Source: Lotus japonicus (taxonomy: Eukaryota > Streptophyta > Magnoliopsida > Fabales > Fabaceae). Taken from it: a stretch of DNA of 64,000 bases. The translations under genes were made by a program, and so were the position numbers. The notes under the pieces were generated by a model. It saw only the letters and a list, made by a program, of their open reading frames with translations, ran no database searches and had not been told where the DNA came from. Of the stretch, positions 1 to 10,730 are shown piece after piece. Within the stretch, counting starts at the first letter, position 1; each line of letters opens with the position of its first letter. The stretch is from positions 38,429,780-38,493,779 of the forward strand of contig NC_080041.1 in NCBI RefSeq assembly GCF_012489685.1, in the 5' to 3' direction.

Positions 1-36
1 TACTAAAAGAAAAAAAGACTATCTCTAACCCTTTTT

Positions 37-1962
37 TCTATAACTATATAAAGTAATAAGTGACAACGCTCATTTAACTAGGGGTGAACATGGGCCGGGT
101 AAATCCAATGAACCTGTCCAGCCCAATCCGATCCAATAGAAAAAATGCGGGTTGGATCGGACAATCAGGTTAATCGGATGGATTTTACTACAACCCAACC
201 AAGTTCGGATCGAATTTCGGATTCAGTTCAAATCCATCATACCCAACCCAGAATCCATACATATATTAATAATTTTTTTATAATTTTACTCATACTTGGA
301 GTGCTAGTGTTGAAGTGATGACTTTTGAAACTTTGAGACTTAAGTATTTGTAGTTATTTGTCATATTTGAACTTAGAGTATTTGTACGTAGTTATTTGTT
401 ACATGCTTATATATAGTTATTTGGCATGTTGGAGACATCTAAGTTCTAAGTGTCATGCCATGACATTTAGAGTTGTTTTTCACTTTTTAGGTAATATTTA
501 TGTTAGATTGTTTCATGTCATTTGGTAATGAAGTTTTATGTTTTCATGATATTTGGCTATATGTCATTTATGTGGTATTATTTCATGCTATTTGATATGA
601 CTTTTTGTGTCTTTTTCATGCTATTTAGTATTATACCATATTTAGTATTTTTTTATAACTTTTTCTGAATTTATAATAATTTTTGCAAGATTTTTTAATA
701 TTTCAGATATATTATTGTTTTAATATAGTGACCCAATCAATCCATCCAACCCAATCCGAATTTCGTCGGGTTGGTTCGGATCGGGTCCGAAGAAGAAATT
801 CGTGAAATCCAACCCAACCCAGACAATTTTGATCGGTTCGAATTTTATTTTGACCAAAATTCATCCAACCCAACCCATGTGCACCCCTACATTTAACATA
901 TGCACTTCACATAAGCTTTGTTGAGGTATTTTCCTTTTTCTTTTCAAAGGTTCACGCTTCAAGACATTTTTTAAGGTACATATATCCAACGACTAACTAT
1001 TGATGGACTAGCCTATAATGTTTACGTGTGTTCTAACATGGTTTTTATTTCATGATGATCTTCAACTTGATTTCATCATGTCAAATTGAAACACCTAAAA
1101 AATCATTTTCTTTTTAATTTTCTCAACTTTTTATTTTGTAGGATGACTCAAACAGTCTGTGTACTTCATGTGTGGAAAACAAGAGATTTCAAAAAATCTC
1201 AAATTGTTAATAGTATTGAACTGCTCTTAATCGTTGAAAATGTATTAAATTTCTTTATTTATTGTTACCATAATTAAGTGAATTTTTAAAATTGTAGTTT
1301 TTCAAATGCTACAGTTTAGTGACACACTTTATGTATGACAAGTTTATGCGATTCAACATTTTACGGTTCAAGCATCTGCTATAAAATATAGAGTCACAAA
1401 GCACAAATATAAGATTACTTGAACGAGCATCTCAAAAACTGAAGAGGTTACAAGTGACACTACTCCTACTGCAAAATATGATTTTGTACAATTTAATATA
1501 GTTGACATCATTTTCATGTAATCGATCATCTCTGAAGAAATCAAGGTTCATAGTGATAATTTAATATGGAATTATACTGTTAACTTCAAATTATTTTAAA
1601 TAAATTTATTATTATTTATTTTGTATGAGTTATGAACCTCAAAAAGACGAACTTAATATTAAATAAGATCTTACAAAAAAATACTACTTCTATCTGTAAA
1701 GTACAATAAAATTGTTATATCAAAAGAATAAATCAAAAGTATCAATTAGATAAACAAGGACAAACAACACAAATTAAAAAATAAATACACTCATCAAAAA
1801 ACCTATGAAAAAAAAAACATAAATTAACACTTCGACAAAAAAACCTATTTATCAAAAAAATATTACTTTTTCACCATTTCATACAAATAAATAATTTAAA
1901 AAAAAAACACAATACAAAATAAAATAGAAGGCCCCGTGCAACGCACGGGTAAAAAATACTAG
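37..1962 (+). mobile_element. Helitron-like element, non-autonomous (3' end clear, 5' end tentative)
   Basis: The right end has the Helitron 3' signature: a 7-bp stem hairpin (CCCGTGC, AAC loop, GCACGGG) at 1933-1949, nine bases later CTAG at 1959-1962, then a T at 1963 as expected for insertion into an A/T target. The proposed left end is TC at 37-38, beginning TCTATAACTATATAAAG, which resembles the starts of other plant Helitrons. The base before it is T rather than A, so this end is uncertain. No Rep/helicase coding is present. The AT-rich interior at 890-1958 shows no gene. A hAT element is nested at 79-889. The 3' end abuts the first segmental-duplication unit. Confidence 0.55.
79..889. 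mobile_element. Non-autonomous hAT element nested in the Helitron
   Basis: Terminal inverted repeats TAGGGGTGAACATGGG on the left and its near-complement ending CACCCCTA on the right bound 811 bp. Both sides are flanked by the 8-bp direct repeat CATTTAAC (71-78 and 890-897). An 8-bp target duplication with TAGGG-type ends is diagnostic of the hAT superfamily. Subterminal regions are rich in complementary GGGTTGGAT/AACCCAACCC motifs. The middle is AT-rich with no transposase coding, so it would depend on a transposase from elsewhere. Confidence 0.82.
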
Positions 1963-2024
1963 TTTATCATAGAATATATAGGCTACTAAGTATCTTATGC
2001 ATATAGACCACATACATGAGTCAA

Positions 2025-2537
2025 TTTTTTTTTTGGTTTAAATAAGTTTTGTGTCCCTGTACTTTACCTTATGTTTGACATTGGTCCCTCGCCGGAGTAA
2101 ATGTGGACTTTCGTTCCTAATCTTTGTCAAAACGATTGGATTTGGTCCCTCCAGAGCTCTGGGTCAACGCCGGAGCTCTGGTGGCCCGTGTAGCATAGCC
2201 ACGTGCCCACGTCATTTAATCAGCTTAGATGAATTTTTTTTCCTTTTCCATTTAAATTCTAAAAAAAAATAACTCATAATTAAAATCTTTAAATCTCATC
2301 ATCCTAATTAAATCATTCACCTAAAGAAAAATAAATTAACACCTGGCCTCATTAATCCCACGTTGTCATGCCACATGGACCATTAGAGCTCCGACGTTGA
2401 CCTAGAGCTCCGGAGGGACCAAAATCAATTGTTTTGACAAAGGTTAGTGACGAAAGTCCACATTTACTCCGACAAGGGACCAATGACAAACATAAGGTAA
2501 AGTACAGGCACCAAAAACTTATTTAAGTAAAAAAAAA
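2025..2537. mobile_element. Foldback-type MITE, about 0.51 kb
   Basis: Two arms of about 190 bp are inverted copies of each other: the left arm runs from about 2025 to 2215 and the right arm from about 2350 to 2537. Both contain the 'actttacctt atgtttgaca ttggtccct' theme in opposite orientation. No coding capacity. Poly-T and poly-A at the ends blur the exact borders, and I find no clear target duplication. Long inverted arms favour a MULE-type MITE, but the superfamily is not settled. The insertion point matches that of the unrelated element at 9630-10337 in the next unit. Confidence 0.7.
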
Positions 2538-2555
2538 TTAAATTTCGTTCGGGTA

Positions 2556-2760
2556 GCATTCCAGTATGCCTTGGCCTTCTTAACACGCTATGACTCTTCT
2601 TTGACCCACTAGACCTCAGAGAAACTAACATTCAATTTCTACCTTTAAGAAACTCCTCCACCATGGTGTTCACATTCTCTCATACACTTCAAACTGGAAC
2701 TTCCATCACAATGTTTGCTAGGAGAACCACCAATTATGAAAACATTGTGAGAGTTAGAGT
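2556..2760 (-). pseudogene. Kinesin motor exon remnant (unit 1)
   Basis: Read on the minus strand, the segment parallels the kinesin P-loop exon preserved at 37433-37560 (VEEFLKGRN, then GSSGSGKTHT). Here an in-frame TGA follows VEEFLKGRN, and the ATP-binding loop GSGKT has become GSKKS, so it cannot be functional. It lies about 70 bp from a LON-gene exon remnant in the same orientation, an unnatural junction made by the original duplication. Confidence 0.6.
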
Positions 2761-2828
2761 ACCTTGTCTTATCAGAAAGTCTTAATTTTCATTTATCACT
2801 TAAAACAATTTACAAATAAATCCTGCTT

Positions 2829-2890
2829 ATTTAGCTCTTGCTATCCATGACAGAGCACTTTCTGCTGCATTATATGTCAATTCCAGCAAC
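2829..2890 (-). pseudogene. LON-domain gene exon remnant (unit 1)
   Basis: Homologous to the intact exon at 61511-61586. On the minus strand the acceptor (…TTACAG) is kept and the reading is close to ELTSNAAESARSWIARAK with several changes, but it runs into TAA right after ARAK. Unit 2 (10671-10730) has the same stop, so the damage predates the duplication. A degenerate copy of the small exon encoding CEPLPDGRFYIE (intact at 63656-63692) lies further upstream at about 3339-3377. Confidence 0.68.
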
Positions 2891-3593
2891 TGTAACAAAG
2901 TACCAAAAATCAATACTTAGAAAGATGAGAATTTGTTACAAGAAATGAATTCAATATAGGGTCATCAGACTCAGCTAGAGCAATGAATTTAAGTTTAGGG
3001 AGCAATCTGATTTTCATATTTTGGTTACATTATAAAGCATGTCTTGCCACCTATAGGTCTCAAAACCCCCTCTAGCATACGGGCTGCGAAAAGCGAGGGC
3101 TTTAACAATGGTGAGTCTTTCAACACTTCAGGAACCTCTTGTAATATGGACGATGCACTTTAAAATTAGAAAACGAACAATAAAAAGAAACTCTACCAAA
3201 AGGACAAAGGAGAGAAGTGTCTCTTTCTAGCAAGTTCAAACAAACCAAAGAATTGAACTTGCAAACCTCATCTTCACAAATTATCATAACTAGAGAAGAG
3301 AAGTCCACATAAAGAAATAAAGAAAATTAAATTTTCACCTCTATATAAAAAAGACCATGTGGAACAGACTCACACATCAACATTATCAAATAGAAAAAAT
3401 TGGTTCCTGGCCTAGCATACAAAGAGGCCTTACATTTAAGAACTAAGAAACCCCAATATAAACTATAGCAATGTCTCAAGATGCATATTACATCGACTCT
3501 CAGCATAGACTGCTGGCTCAATTAACAAAGATCCATGCAATTTATGGATTCTTCAAGAACCATGCACAAACATCATATCATAAAATTTACATC
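2891..3593. other. Spacer with decayed LON-gene intron and exon sequence
   Basis: AT-rich spacer between the LON exon remnant and the F-box gene. It aligns by eye with parts of 10731-10899 and 15264-17014 (unit 2) and 37740-39881 (unit 3). Apart from the degenerate exon at about 3339-3377, nothing here supports a gene. Confidence 0.5.
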
Positions 3594-4832
3594 CTAATAT
3601 TGAGGCCAGGGTGATATCAAACTCTCAGCGTAGACTGCTGGCTCAAGACAGAAAAACGTCACTGGGAGGATCCAAGATTTTCCGTTTTGAATATCCAAAA
3701 TCATAGACACCTTACCAATGCTATATTCATAGTTACAAATAACAAAATTTGAGAAGGAAGGTAAAAGTACTTCATCATAGTTACAAACAACTAAATTCTG
3801 AGGCAAAAGTACTTCATTATCACCCTTAGAAATATAAAGTGGCAGATCACCCAGATAAACACTAAACATTTTAGTCCAAGACTCATCATTGCCATGTTCC
3901 ATCATGACCCAAACTACACAAAAGCTGCCATTAAGAGAATCCACAACAGACAAGCAATCTCTCAACACCCCTAAGGCGAGTCCATCCTTGGGTACATCAG
4001 GAAGACAAAGTTCCCGAACCGACTCCTTCCCCAAATCAAGAGACATAATGTACTGCTCATGATCCAGAATCTCATCAACAACATTAACATATGACAACCA
4101 GTTAACTGTTCCACTAACGAATTTTCCCCATATATCATGCGGGTAACCACGAAATACCTCCTGAATCGTTCTCCATGAATCGTCACCCAAAGTATAAACC
4201 TTGACCTCAGTTACTAACCCATCCATATCAGAAAAAACAGCAACAACCTTGTAATTTTCAATGAGATGATCATAACCAAACCCATATGAACGCCTTATTT
4301 TCAATTGCCACCATTGTGTACCTCTCAATGGTGGCAATTCCATACATGTCCTAATAGAAGGGTTCCATAAACCCAAATGTGGAGAACGACTTTCAGAGAA
4401 GCCCAAGTAACAGAGGATGCCATTGCAAGAGCCAACAATGTCACAATTATAATCACTGTTGAGAGGGTACTCTATTCGGGTGGTGCCGGGGGTCACTGCG
4501 CTGAAATCAGATTGGAGTGGATACGAGTTGAAATGGTTTCCGGATTTCAGGATGAGATTGTAGCGGGTGAACTCATGAAGGTGCCTTCTAGCGAATTTGG
4601 TATCGGAGATCAGGGAATTCCAGGATTTGCAGACGCATCGGAATCGTAAAAGAGACTTCACGGGAAGCCTGCAGAGGATATCTTCCACGAGCTCGAATGG
4701 AAGCGTTGGAAGCGGCGGCGCGTGAAGCCATTCGCCGGGAGGATTGGAAGAGGAAGAGAGTGAAGGTAGTGGTGTTAGGGTTCCACCGCCTTTGGTGTCA
4801 CTACCTGCCGCCATTTGTGATTGTGGCTGCAC
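3594..4832 (-). CDS. F-box / F-box-associated domain protein (FBX1)
   Basis: An intact 412-residue single-exon gene of the plant F-box plus FBA family (F-box/kelch-repeat At3g23880 type), usually about 350-420 residues. The F-box is at residues 42-86 ([21 protein letters not shown], then [10 protein letters not shown]); it would bind SKP1 in an SCF ubiquitin ligase. The rest carries FBA-type motifs: LWNPSIRTC, GFGYD near residue 200, VKVYTLGDDSWR, GTVNWL and SLDLGKESV, expected to recognise substrate. No substrate can be inferred. The start at 4832 lies in a short Gln-rich lead; an internal Met at residue 7 aligns with the starts of FBX2 and FBX3 (MAPGGD) and is equally possible. It is the only uninterrupted one of three tandem minus-strand copies. 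Confidence 0.86.
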   Translation of the reverse strand: MQPQSQMAAGSDTKGGGTLTPLPSLSSSSNPPGEWLHAPPLPTLPFELVEDILCRLPVKSLLRFRCVCKSWNSLISDTKFARRHLHEFTRYNLILKSGNHFNSYPLQSDFSAVTPGTTRIEYPLNSDYNCDIVGSCNGILCYLGFSESRSPHLGLWNPSIRTCMELPPLRGTQWWQLKIRRSYGFGYDHLIENYKVVAVFSDMDGLVTEVKVYTLGDDSWRTIQEVFRGYPHDIWGKFVSGTVNWLSYVNVVDEILDHEQYIMSLDLGKESVRELCLPDVPKDGLALGVLRDCLSVVDSLNGSFCVVWVMMEHGNDESWTKMFSVYLGDLPLYISKGDNEVLLPQNLVVCNYDEVLLPSFSNFVICNYEYSIGKVSMILDIQNGKSWILPVTFFCLEPAVYAESLISPWPQY

Positions 4833-4911
4833 CTAGGGCTTAGATGATTGAAGAAGATGCATGCAACGACCATGTAATATATTCTTGAAAATAAACTTAT
4901 TACCACTCTTA

Positions 4912-4919
4912 TTTTTATA
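4912..4919 (-). promoter_or_regulatory. Possible TATA box of FBX1
   Basis: TATAAAAA on the minus strand about 80 bases upstream of the FBX1 start codon. The spacing fits a short 5' leader, but the region is AT-rich and the match could be chance. Confidence 0.3.
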
Positions 4920-4948
4920 TTAATTTTCTGGAAACATAGAATAATTAT

Positions 4949-5397
4949 GGGCCTGTCTGTTTGCACTTTTCACCTCTTTTTTAAAACAATTCTTATTTTA
5001 AGTTTTTTTGAAATAAGGTGACCTCTAATATGCACCACTTGCAATTTTACACCACTTTTTTTTAACCTGCTATAACAGTTTAACACATTTTTTTTAAATA
5101 AATTTAATATATAACAAATTTTTAATGATATTTTTTTTAAAAAAAATAATGTGTTGACCTGTTATAACCGGTCAAAGTAAGTGGTGTAAAATTGCACCAC
5201 TCTAAAAATGATGCATATTAGAGAGAACCTTAAAATATAAACCAAAATACAAAAAAAATGTTTTCAGTTTCTGTTTTTAGTTTTAAGATATCAGTTTTCT
5301 AATTCAAACTGTTTTCTTCTTCTGTAAACTGTTTTTAAAAATTGTTTCTTAAAACTGTTTTAAAAACTGAAAATAAAAACTGCAATCAAACGGGCTC
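4949..5397. mobile_element. MITE with GGGCCTGT / GAGCCCGT ends
   Basis: The left end GGGCCTGTCTGTTTG and the complement of the right end GAGCCCGTTTGATTG form imperfect terminal inverted repeats. The trinucleotide TAT flanks both sides (4946-4948 and 5398-5400), which would suit a PIF/Harbinger (Tourist) type, though a 3-bp match is weak. Similar ends occur on the element at 34717-35557. A second MITE is nested inside. Confidence 0.55.
5015..5231. mobile_element. Small MITE nested in the 4949-5397 element
   Basis: A 217-bp element whose ends (AAGGTGACCTCTAATATGCA and a complementary right end) continue into long inverted arms sharing the theme 'caattttacaccact' and 'ataac…aacacatt'. Both halves fold on each other nearly completely. 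No coding capacity. It interrupts the outer element, so it is the younger insertion. Confidence 0.65.
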
Positions 5398-5666
5398 TAT
5401 ATCTTCACACCTCATTTTTTAGGTGTAGAGAGGTGGAAGAAGAGAGATAGAAGTAAAGGAGAGAGAAAATAAAAATGTGATAGGTGATTCAATTAATAAA
5501 GAGAAGAGAGAAATAAATAGAAAATGAAGGTGGAAAATGAGTGGCGGTGTGTATGAATCATAACCCGGGTCACATATCAAACAACATATCTAGCTGTTGG
5601 AACAAGGTATAGTTTTGAACAAGAAAAAAAAAAGTGTAGTTTCTTGTGATTAGGAATTGAAAACAC

Positions 5667-6724
5667 TAAGGTTTTCCAACGAATGGCTTCAATCAATTTC
5701 AGGATGAAAAACGTCAGTTTGGTCGTTCGGAAAATAAAACAACAAGCGCGCTACTGTTTGTTCAATGTCAACGGGTGGGTTCCTCGAGTTTGGTTTTGTC
5801 GAGTAGCGATTTCACCGAGCAGGTACAATCGGGTAAAAAAAATCCAAAAAAAATGATAATAATTAAGATGATGAGTTCAAGCCAAGATGGTTTCAGGTAA
5901 AATCTAATAAAATCGTAATAGAGATTAAGTTTTACAATGGTTAATCAACCCATTTACCAAAAATAAAGAATGATACTTAAAAAATAAAAGAAAATAAGGC
6001 GAAAGAAACCCTACTGCAACATTTGATCTCTTTCAATGGGAGAACGCATCTTTAACTTGACGAAGATTGATTGCTCAAACGATGATTTTGAGCGGATCTA
6101 CTAACGATAGTTGAGTTCTTGGTGACCACAGCTCAAATTGAGGCAACAATGATGATTTTGAACGAATCTAATAAAAGCATGGGTTCTTTGAATCAGTGGT
6201 GTGGAGGATGTATCGAATGGGAGAAGAGAAATGGTGGGTAGCTAAATCTAGGTGGGGGTGTTGCAGTGTGCGAAGAAGAAGAGATGCGAAGGCGATCAAG
6301 GTTTTCGTTTTTTTCCATCCTAGGTGGTGTGCGATGCGAACTGAAATGAAAAGTTGAAGAGAAACAACGCTAGCCGCTAGGGCCCGCTAAGGTTACATGA
6401 TAGTGTTACAGTGGTGAGTCGGAGAGAGAATAGTGAAGGTGTGTGTGTGTGGCGGCGCCAGGGTTAGTAAACTGAGTGAAAAAAGTGTTTAAAAGGCTGG
6501 TTTTTTTAAGATTTGCTTATGATTAGGTCTGGGCTGTTTTTTTAACATAATTACTTAGGTCGGTTCGGCCAGGCTGGAGCCCAAAACAACCGACCGCGCC
6601 AACCCTAACCAAACCACTCCCTTGAATTGGTCAAACCCACAATCGACCCAGCCCGACCCAAGTGCCGAAAAAACTCGCGGATTGCATAGTTTCAGTTCGA
6701 GTCTGTGTGTTTTGGACAACCCTA
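5667..6724. mobile_element. Non-autonomous hAT element (unit 1 copy)
   Basis: The left end TAAGGTTTTCCAACGAATGG and the right end …TTGGACAACCCTA are imperfect inverted repeats of the type TAGGGTTGTCCAA. The 8-bp flanks GAAAACAC and GTAAACCT have diverged. The orthologous copy in unit 2 (34465-36359) still shows 7 of 8 matching flank bases, supporting hAT. The interior has no intact ORF; complementary CGGTTCGG-like motifs lie near the ends. It predates the segmental duplication. Confidence 0.68.
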
Positions 6725-7508
6725 GTAAACCTTGCACCCTTTAAGGCTTCAACAACTTTGAGAATTATTGGTAGTGAGGATCCATGAGGCAAAATCACTC
6801 TTATTGAAGAACATAAAAGAAAGAAAAACAATTGATTCAGTTAAATAAATTTGTATCATGTTAGAAACAAATTCAAAATCCCCACTCACTGTTTGTGAGA
6901 GATTATCACCTTTCCAAACTTAAGGAAGAGATGGGCGTCAAAGGTGCTCATGGATGGGCAGTTCACTCAGGATACCTATAGAGTTCATAACCCCAGTGGA
7001 TATTACATGCTACTTCCTAATTAGTGTACGTAGTTAAGCCTCTTTCTAGCCTATTTAGAATCTTGCCTTTCAAATTTTTTGAGCCACAGTTGTTGTCCTT
7101 GTTTCCCTCATCACACGGGATTCTATGAGCAAGCTGTCAAAGAAGCCAACTTCATTAAAAATTAAATAAAATTTCATAAGTAATGGAAAAAAAAAAAGGA
7201 AAGGAAAACAGAAATTACAGGCCAAATATAGCGCACAAAACATGAGATGCCCACTTATGCTACCTTAACATTCAACATTGTATATAGCCCTCCAAAACTC
7301 ATTTAAGGCCAACGACATCATCACTAAAACATAGCTGCCTACTGGGTTCAATTCAATAAAAAAAATAAGATCTCTGAGATCAGTGAAGTTCAAACGTTTT
7401 CAGTTTTCACATATGTCTAAGTATTCTCCTTCAATGGCAAGCAATTTTATGAAATCATATCAGATCGATTAGGAAAAATTTAACATGCACAAGTAAAAAC
7501 TTGTGTAT
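6725..7508. other. Conserved spacer of the tandem unit
   Basis: Clearly paralogous to 36360-37080, for example around 'agaaacaaattcaaaatccccac' and 'cattcaacattgtatatagc'. Open frames are short and not preserved between copies. I see no gene. Confidence 0.5.
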
Positions 7509-8896
7509 GGTTGCACATTGGCCTTTTGACCCACTATGACAGGTTTTAAAAAAAAAAAAATTTCTTAATTAAACATTTATTGTTAATTAATTTAAAAAAA
7601 AATTATTCTCCCTGAAACCTAATTATTAACTTAAACCTAATTATCTTCATCTTCCCTCAACTTGAAATTCCAGAACATTCCACCATGAACAAAACCCATT
7701 GATCTTCATCATCAGAAACACAAAATCCCAACACGAGGAAAAGGTGCGAACTTGGTGATCTGAAGCAAGAGAGAGAAGGGATGGTGGCGGTCGCGCGACG
7801 AAGCGGTGCAGTGGTTGCTGGCCACGACTAGATCGACGCTTGACGGTGGATCTGGTCTGCAGGAAAAGAGAAAACCCCAGATCTTCTCGTTCGGTGTAAG
7901 AATCAGGAACGAAACCCTAGTCTGCGCCGCCACCCCCAAGCCGAGCCACCACACCAACCACCAGTGAACCCCAGGAAACCCAACACACAAGACAAGCACC
8001 CCAACCCAAAAACCCAACTCAAAAATCCCCACCGAGAACAGATCCGAGAAGGAAAAATGGAGATGAAATGGAGGAAATTGAAAAGAGATAGTTATAGTGA
8101 AGAAGAAAGGAAACGTCATGGTGTGCGAAGTCCCAAGTTCCTCTTTGCTGATTTCTGGGGGGAAAATGTAAGAATACTCAGTTAATTAGATTTCTAGGAG
8201 AGAAGAGATGAAGATAGGAAAATTAGATCCAGTTATAACTGGATGGGAATCAAGTAAAGGGTATGAAAGGGCTTGATCATGAAATTTGCAGAGAAGCTTT
8301 CAAGATCAAACGATCAACTTGTGTTGTCCTTCTTCATTTGTTTTGTTTAGGTGGGGAGAGAGGAGATGAAGATGAAGGGGTGAGAGGAGAGTGAGAGATT
8401 TCAGATCTGTTGCTTCAGTTGTTGTTGTTGCTACTAGGTTGGATAAATTTCTCAGATCTGTTCTATTTTCTTTGTTTTGAGCAACACTGACCCACCACAT
8501 CCAACCACCAACAAACCCAGAACAAAGGCAGAAGAGGAGCACAGAAGGGAGATGGACCTCCCCTCTTCAGATTTCACCACCGAGCAGCGACGGATGTGGC
8601 AACGCGAGAGAGGAGAAAAAGCGGTGGATCGGACCTCGTGAGGGAGATCGGCGCTGGAACCGGCGTTGCGCGTGGCGGCGGAGGTGGTGGCGGCACAACC
8701 ATGGGAGAGATGAATGAGGTTGCTGCCGGTGGAGGAGGGGAGGAAGATGGAAAGAATTAAACCTAAACTCCAATGTAAATGTTATTATAATTATTGTTTT
8801 AACCTAATCCTTCATTAACTAATATATATGTTTTGTGATTTTTTTTTAAAAACCTACTAAACCTGCTACCATAGGTCAAAAGTCACTTGTGTAACC
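7509..8896. mobile_element. TIR-bounded insertion, Pack-MULE-like candidate
   Basis: The left end (GGTTGCACATTGGCCTTTTG) and the complement of the right end (GGTTACACAAGTGACTTTTG) are long imperfect inverted repeats. The interior (about 7700-8770) is much more GC-rich and purine/pyrimidine-biased than its surroundings and has several short low-complexity ORFs on both strands, as expected if gene fragments were picked up. The segment is absent at the matching place in unit 2 (near 37075). I found no target duplication, and the captured sequence is not recognised. Confidence 0.42.
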
Positions 8897-9219
8897 TTCC
8901 ATAAGCTTTCTTTTGTGTACCGTAAATTCCTCCATCACATTAATAATCATTATTACATAGTGTGCCAGAGATAGGAAGCTAGTGATCCTTGATGTCTTTT
9001 TTTTTCTTCTCATAAACACAATCGTATATGTTTAGCTAAACATTGGAAGCTAAAAGGATTAAGATGATTGTTAGAAACCACTACTATATCATATTACAAA
9101 GCATAAGACTAGGATAGAAGTTATATTTACTAGGCTTTATTTGTCAATACTGAATTAAAATCACAATAAACGTCCTGGCTGTCCTTTTGGGGGTGTGGGG
9201 GGGAATGCAGCTTATCATG

Positions 9220-9482
9220 GGGAATTTGGTTTGGCACCCCACCTATTGGGTTTCGCATCCTACTTTATTAAAAACGGGAATTTAAATTCCGATTTTAATA
9301 CGAAAAAAACGGAAATTAAAAAACCATTATGTATTTTAGCATATGTGGCACATTTTCAACCGTTCATTGCATATAAAAAACAAATCGGAATTTTAAATTC
9401 CGTTTTGAAAACGGAAATTAAATTTCCATATTGAATACATGGGGTGCCAAACCCAATAGGTGGGGTGCCAAACCCAAATCCC
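9220..9482. mobile_element. MULE-type MITE, 263 bp
   Basis: Inverted ends share the theme TTTGGCACCCCACC and CCTATTGGGTTT. The 9-bp direct repeat CTTATCATG flanks it at 9211-9219 and 9483-9491, as for Mutator-like elements. The unit 2 paralogue (about 37301-37313, GCAGCTTATTATG) is an empty site, confirming insertion. The ends and the internal CGGAA/TTCCG palindromic motifs resemble those of the 5.7-kb MULE at 39891-45623, so it may be a short relative. Confidence 0.82.
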
Positions 9483-9629
9483 CTTATCATGTCTTTTATT
9501 GTTCCAGTTAGTAACATCTAACCATTCATAAAACCAAAAAAGCCACCAGCTCATGTATCTAAATATAGGCTACTAAGAAGTAGTAGGGTATCTTATGCAT
9601 AGAGACCACATACATGAATTAAAAAGGTT

Positions 9630-10337
9630 GGCTTAGAAGCACTTTTGGTCCCCCACTTATACCTTTTGTGTAGTTTCGGTCCTGAAACTTCAAAAAATTG
9701 CATTTTTAGTCCTAGACATTTACCTCCATTAGCACTTTTGGTTTTCGATCCAATTTTTAACGGTTTCAGCTTAAAAAATAATTTGAAAATGAAAAAAAAT
9801 AAAAACCCAGCAACCTTCATCATCATCTTCAAATATTTTACAGAAAAAAAACCAGCAACCTTTGAATTTTCATCAAAAAACCCAACAACCCGACTAGTGA
9901 ATAAATAACATTACACCCCCACAATAAAACCCATACGTCAATACAATTTCCCACTACAGCAATCAGCAAAAATAAGCACCACCAAAAAATGTCATTTGCC
10001 ACTGCATCTAGAGCACCAAGCACAAAAATATTCAGTTCCGCCAACACTGATGCTTGACGAAAATAAAGTAAGACACCTTCAATCAAGCAAAAAGGAATGA
10101 AGAAGAAGAGAAATAAAGATGATGAAGATGTTCATCTATGAATGTTCGGGATTTTCATTTTATTAAATTTTTAATTAATTAATTTTCCCACATTCTGTTA
10201 AATTCTTGACAGAATTGGACAGAAAATAAAAAATGCTAACAGAGGTAAACGTGTGGGACTAAAAATGCGATTTTCAAAGTTTCAGGACCAAAACTACGCA
10301 AAAGGTATAAGTGGGGGACCAAAGTTGCTTTTAAGCC
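9630..10337. mobile_element. MULE-type foldback MITE, 708 bp
   Basis: The end GGCTTAGAAGCACTTTTGG and the complement of the right end GGCTTAAAAGCAACTTTGG lead into long inverted arms ('gtcccccactta', 'cctgaaactt', 'gcatttttagtcc'). It is flanked by the perfect 9-bp direct repeat AAAAAGGTT at 9621-9629 and 10338-10346. Nine-base duplications with long arms indicate the Mutator superfamily. No transposase is encoded. Confidence 0.86.
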
Positions 10338-10374
10338 AAAAAGGTTTTAAATTTCATTGGCGGAGGAGGGTAAG

Positions 10375-10570
10375 AGGTAGCATTACAGTGCCTTGGCCTT
10401 CCAAACACGCTATGTATGACTCTTCCCTGATCCACTAGACCTCAGAGAAACTAACATTCCATTTCTACCTTTAAGAAACTCCTCCACCATTGTGTTCACA
10501 TTATTCTCTCATACACTTCAAACTGGAACCTCGATCACACTGTTTGCAAGTAGAACCACCAATTATTAAA
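10375..10570 (-). pseudogene. Kinesin motor exon remnant (unit 2)
   Basis: On the minus strand it reads VEEFLKGRNGMLVSL, then a P-loop close to GSGKSHT, followed by a small insertion that shifts the frame into TAG. It is better preserved than unit 1 but is still a fragment with no continuing motor-domain exons, so it is not functional. Confidence 0.62.
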
Positions 10571-10670
10571 ACATTGTGAGTTAGAGTACCTTGTCTTGCT
10601 GCCTTGTCTTATCAGAAAGTCTTCATTTTCATTTATCACTTAAAACAATTTACAAATAAATCCTACTTAT

Positions 10671-10730
10671 TTAGTTCTTGCTATCCATGATAGAGCACTT
10701 TCTGCAGCATTATATGTCAATTCCTGCAAC
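10671..10730 (-). pseudogene. LON-domain gene exon remnant (unit 2)
   Basis: Minus-strand homologue of the exon at 61511-61586. It keeps the LQELT…NAAESA…SWIAR core and acceptor site but ends in the same TAA as unit 1. An old duplicated pseudogene exon. Confidence 0.66.

Larger units (their letters stand above)
1980..9564. repeat. Segmental duplication unit 1
   Basis: First of three head-to-tail copies. It starts at the shared marker 'ggctactaag...cttatgcat...gaccacatacatga' (about 1980-2020; counterpart 9568-9617; diverged counterpart near 37378). Shared content in order: kinesin exon remnant, LON-gene exon remnant, spacer, minus-strand F-box gene, hAT element, spacer. Units 1 and 2 share the hAT element and the same stop codon in a LON exon, so both predate their separation. 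Confidence 0.75.

Noticed and set aside
1933..1949. CRISPR-like or terminator hairpin
   Set aside because: A single hairpin in plant nuclear DNA followed by CTAG fits a Helitron end; there is no repeat array.
7712..8773. Several ORFs of 60-135 codons as genes
   Set aside because: Low-complexity, overlapping on both strands, no homology recognised, and inside a likely transposon.
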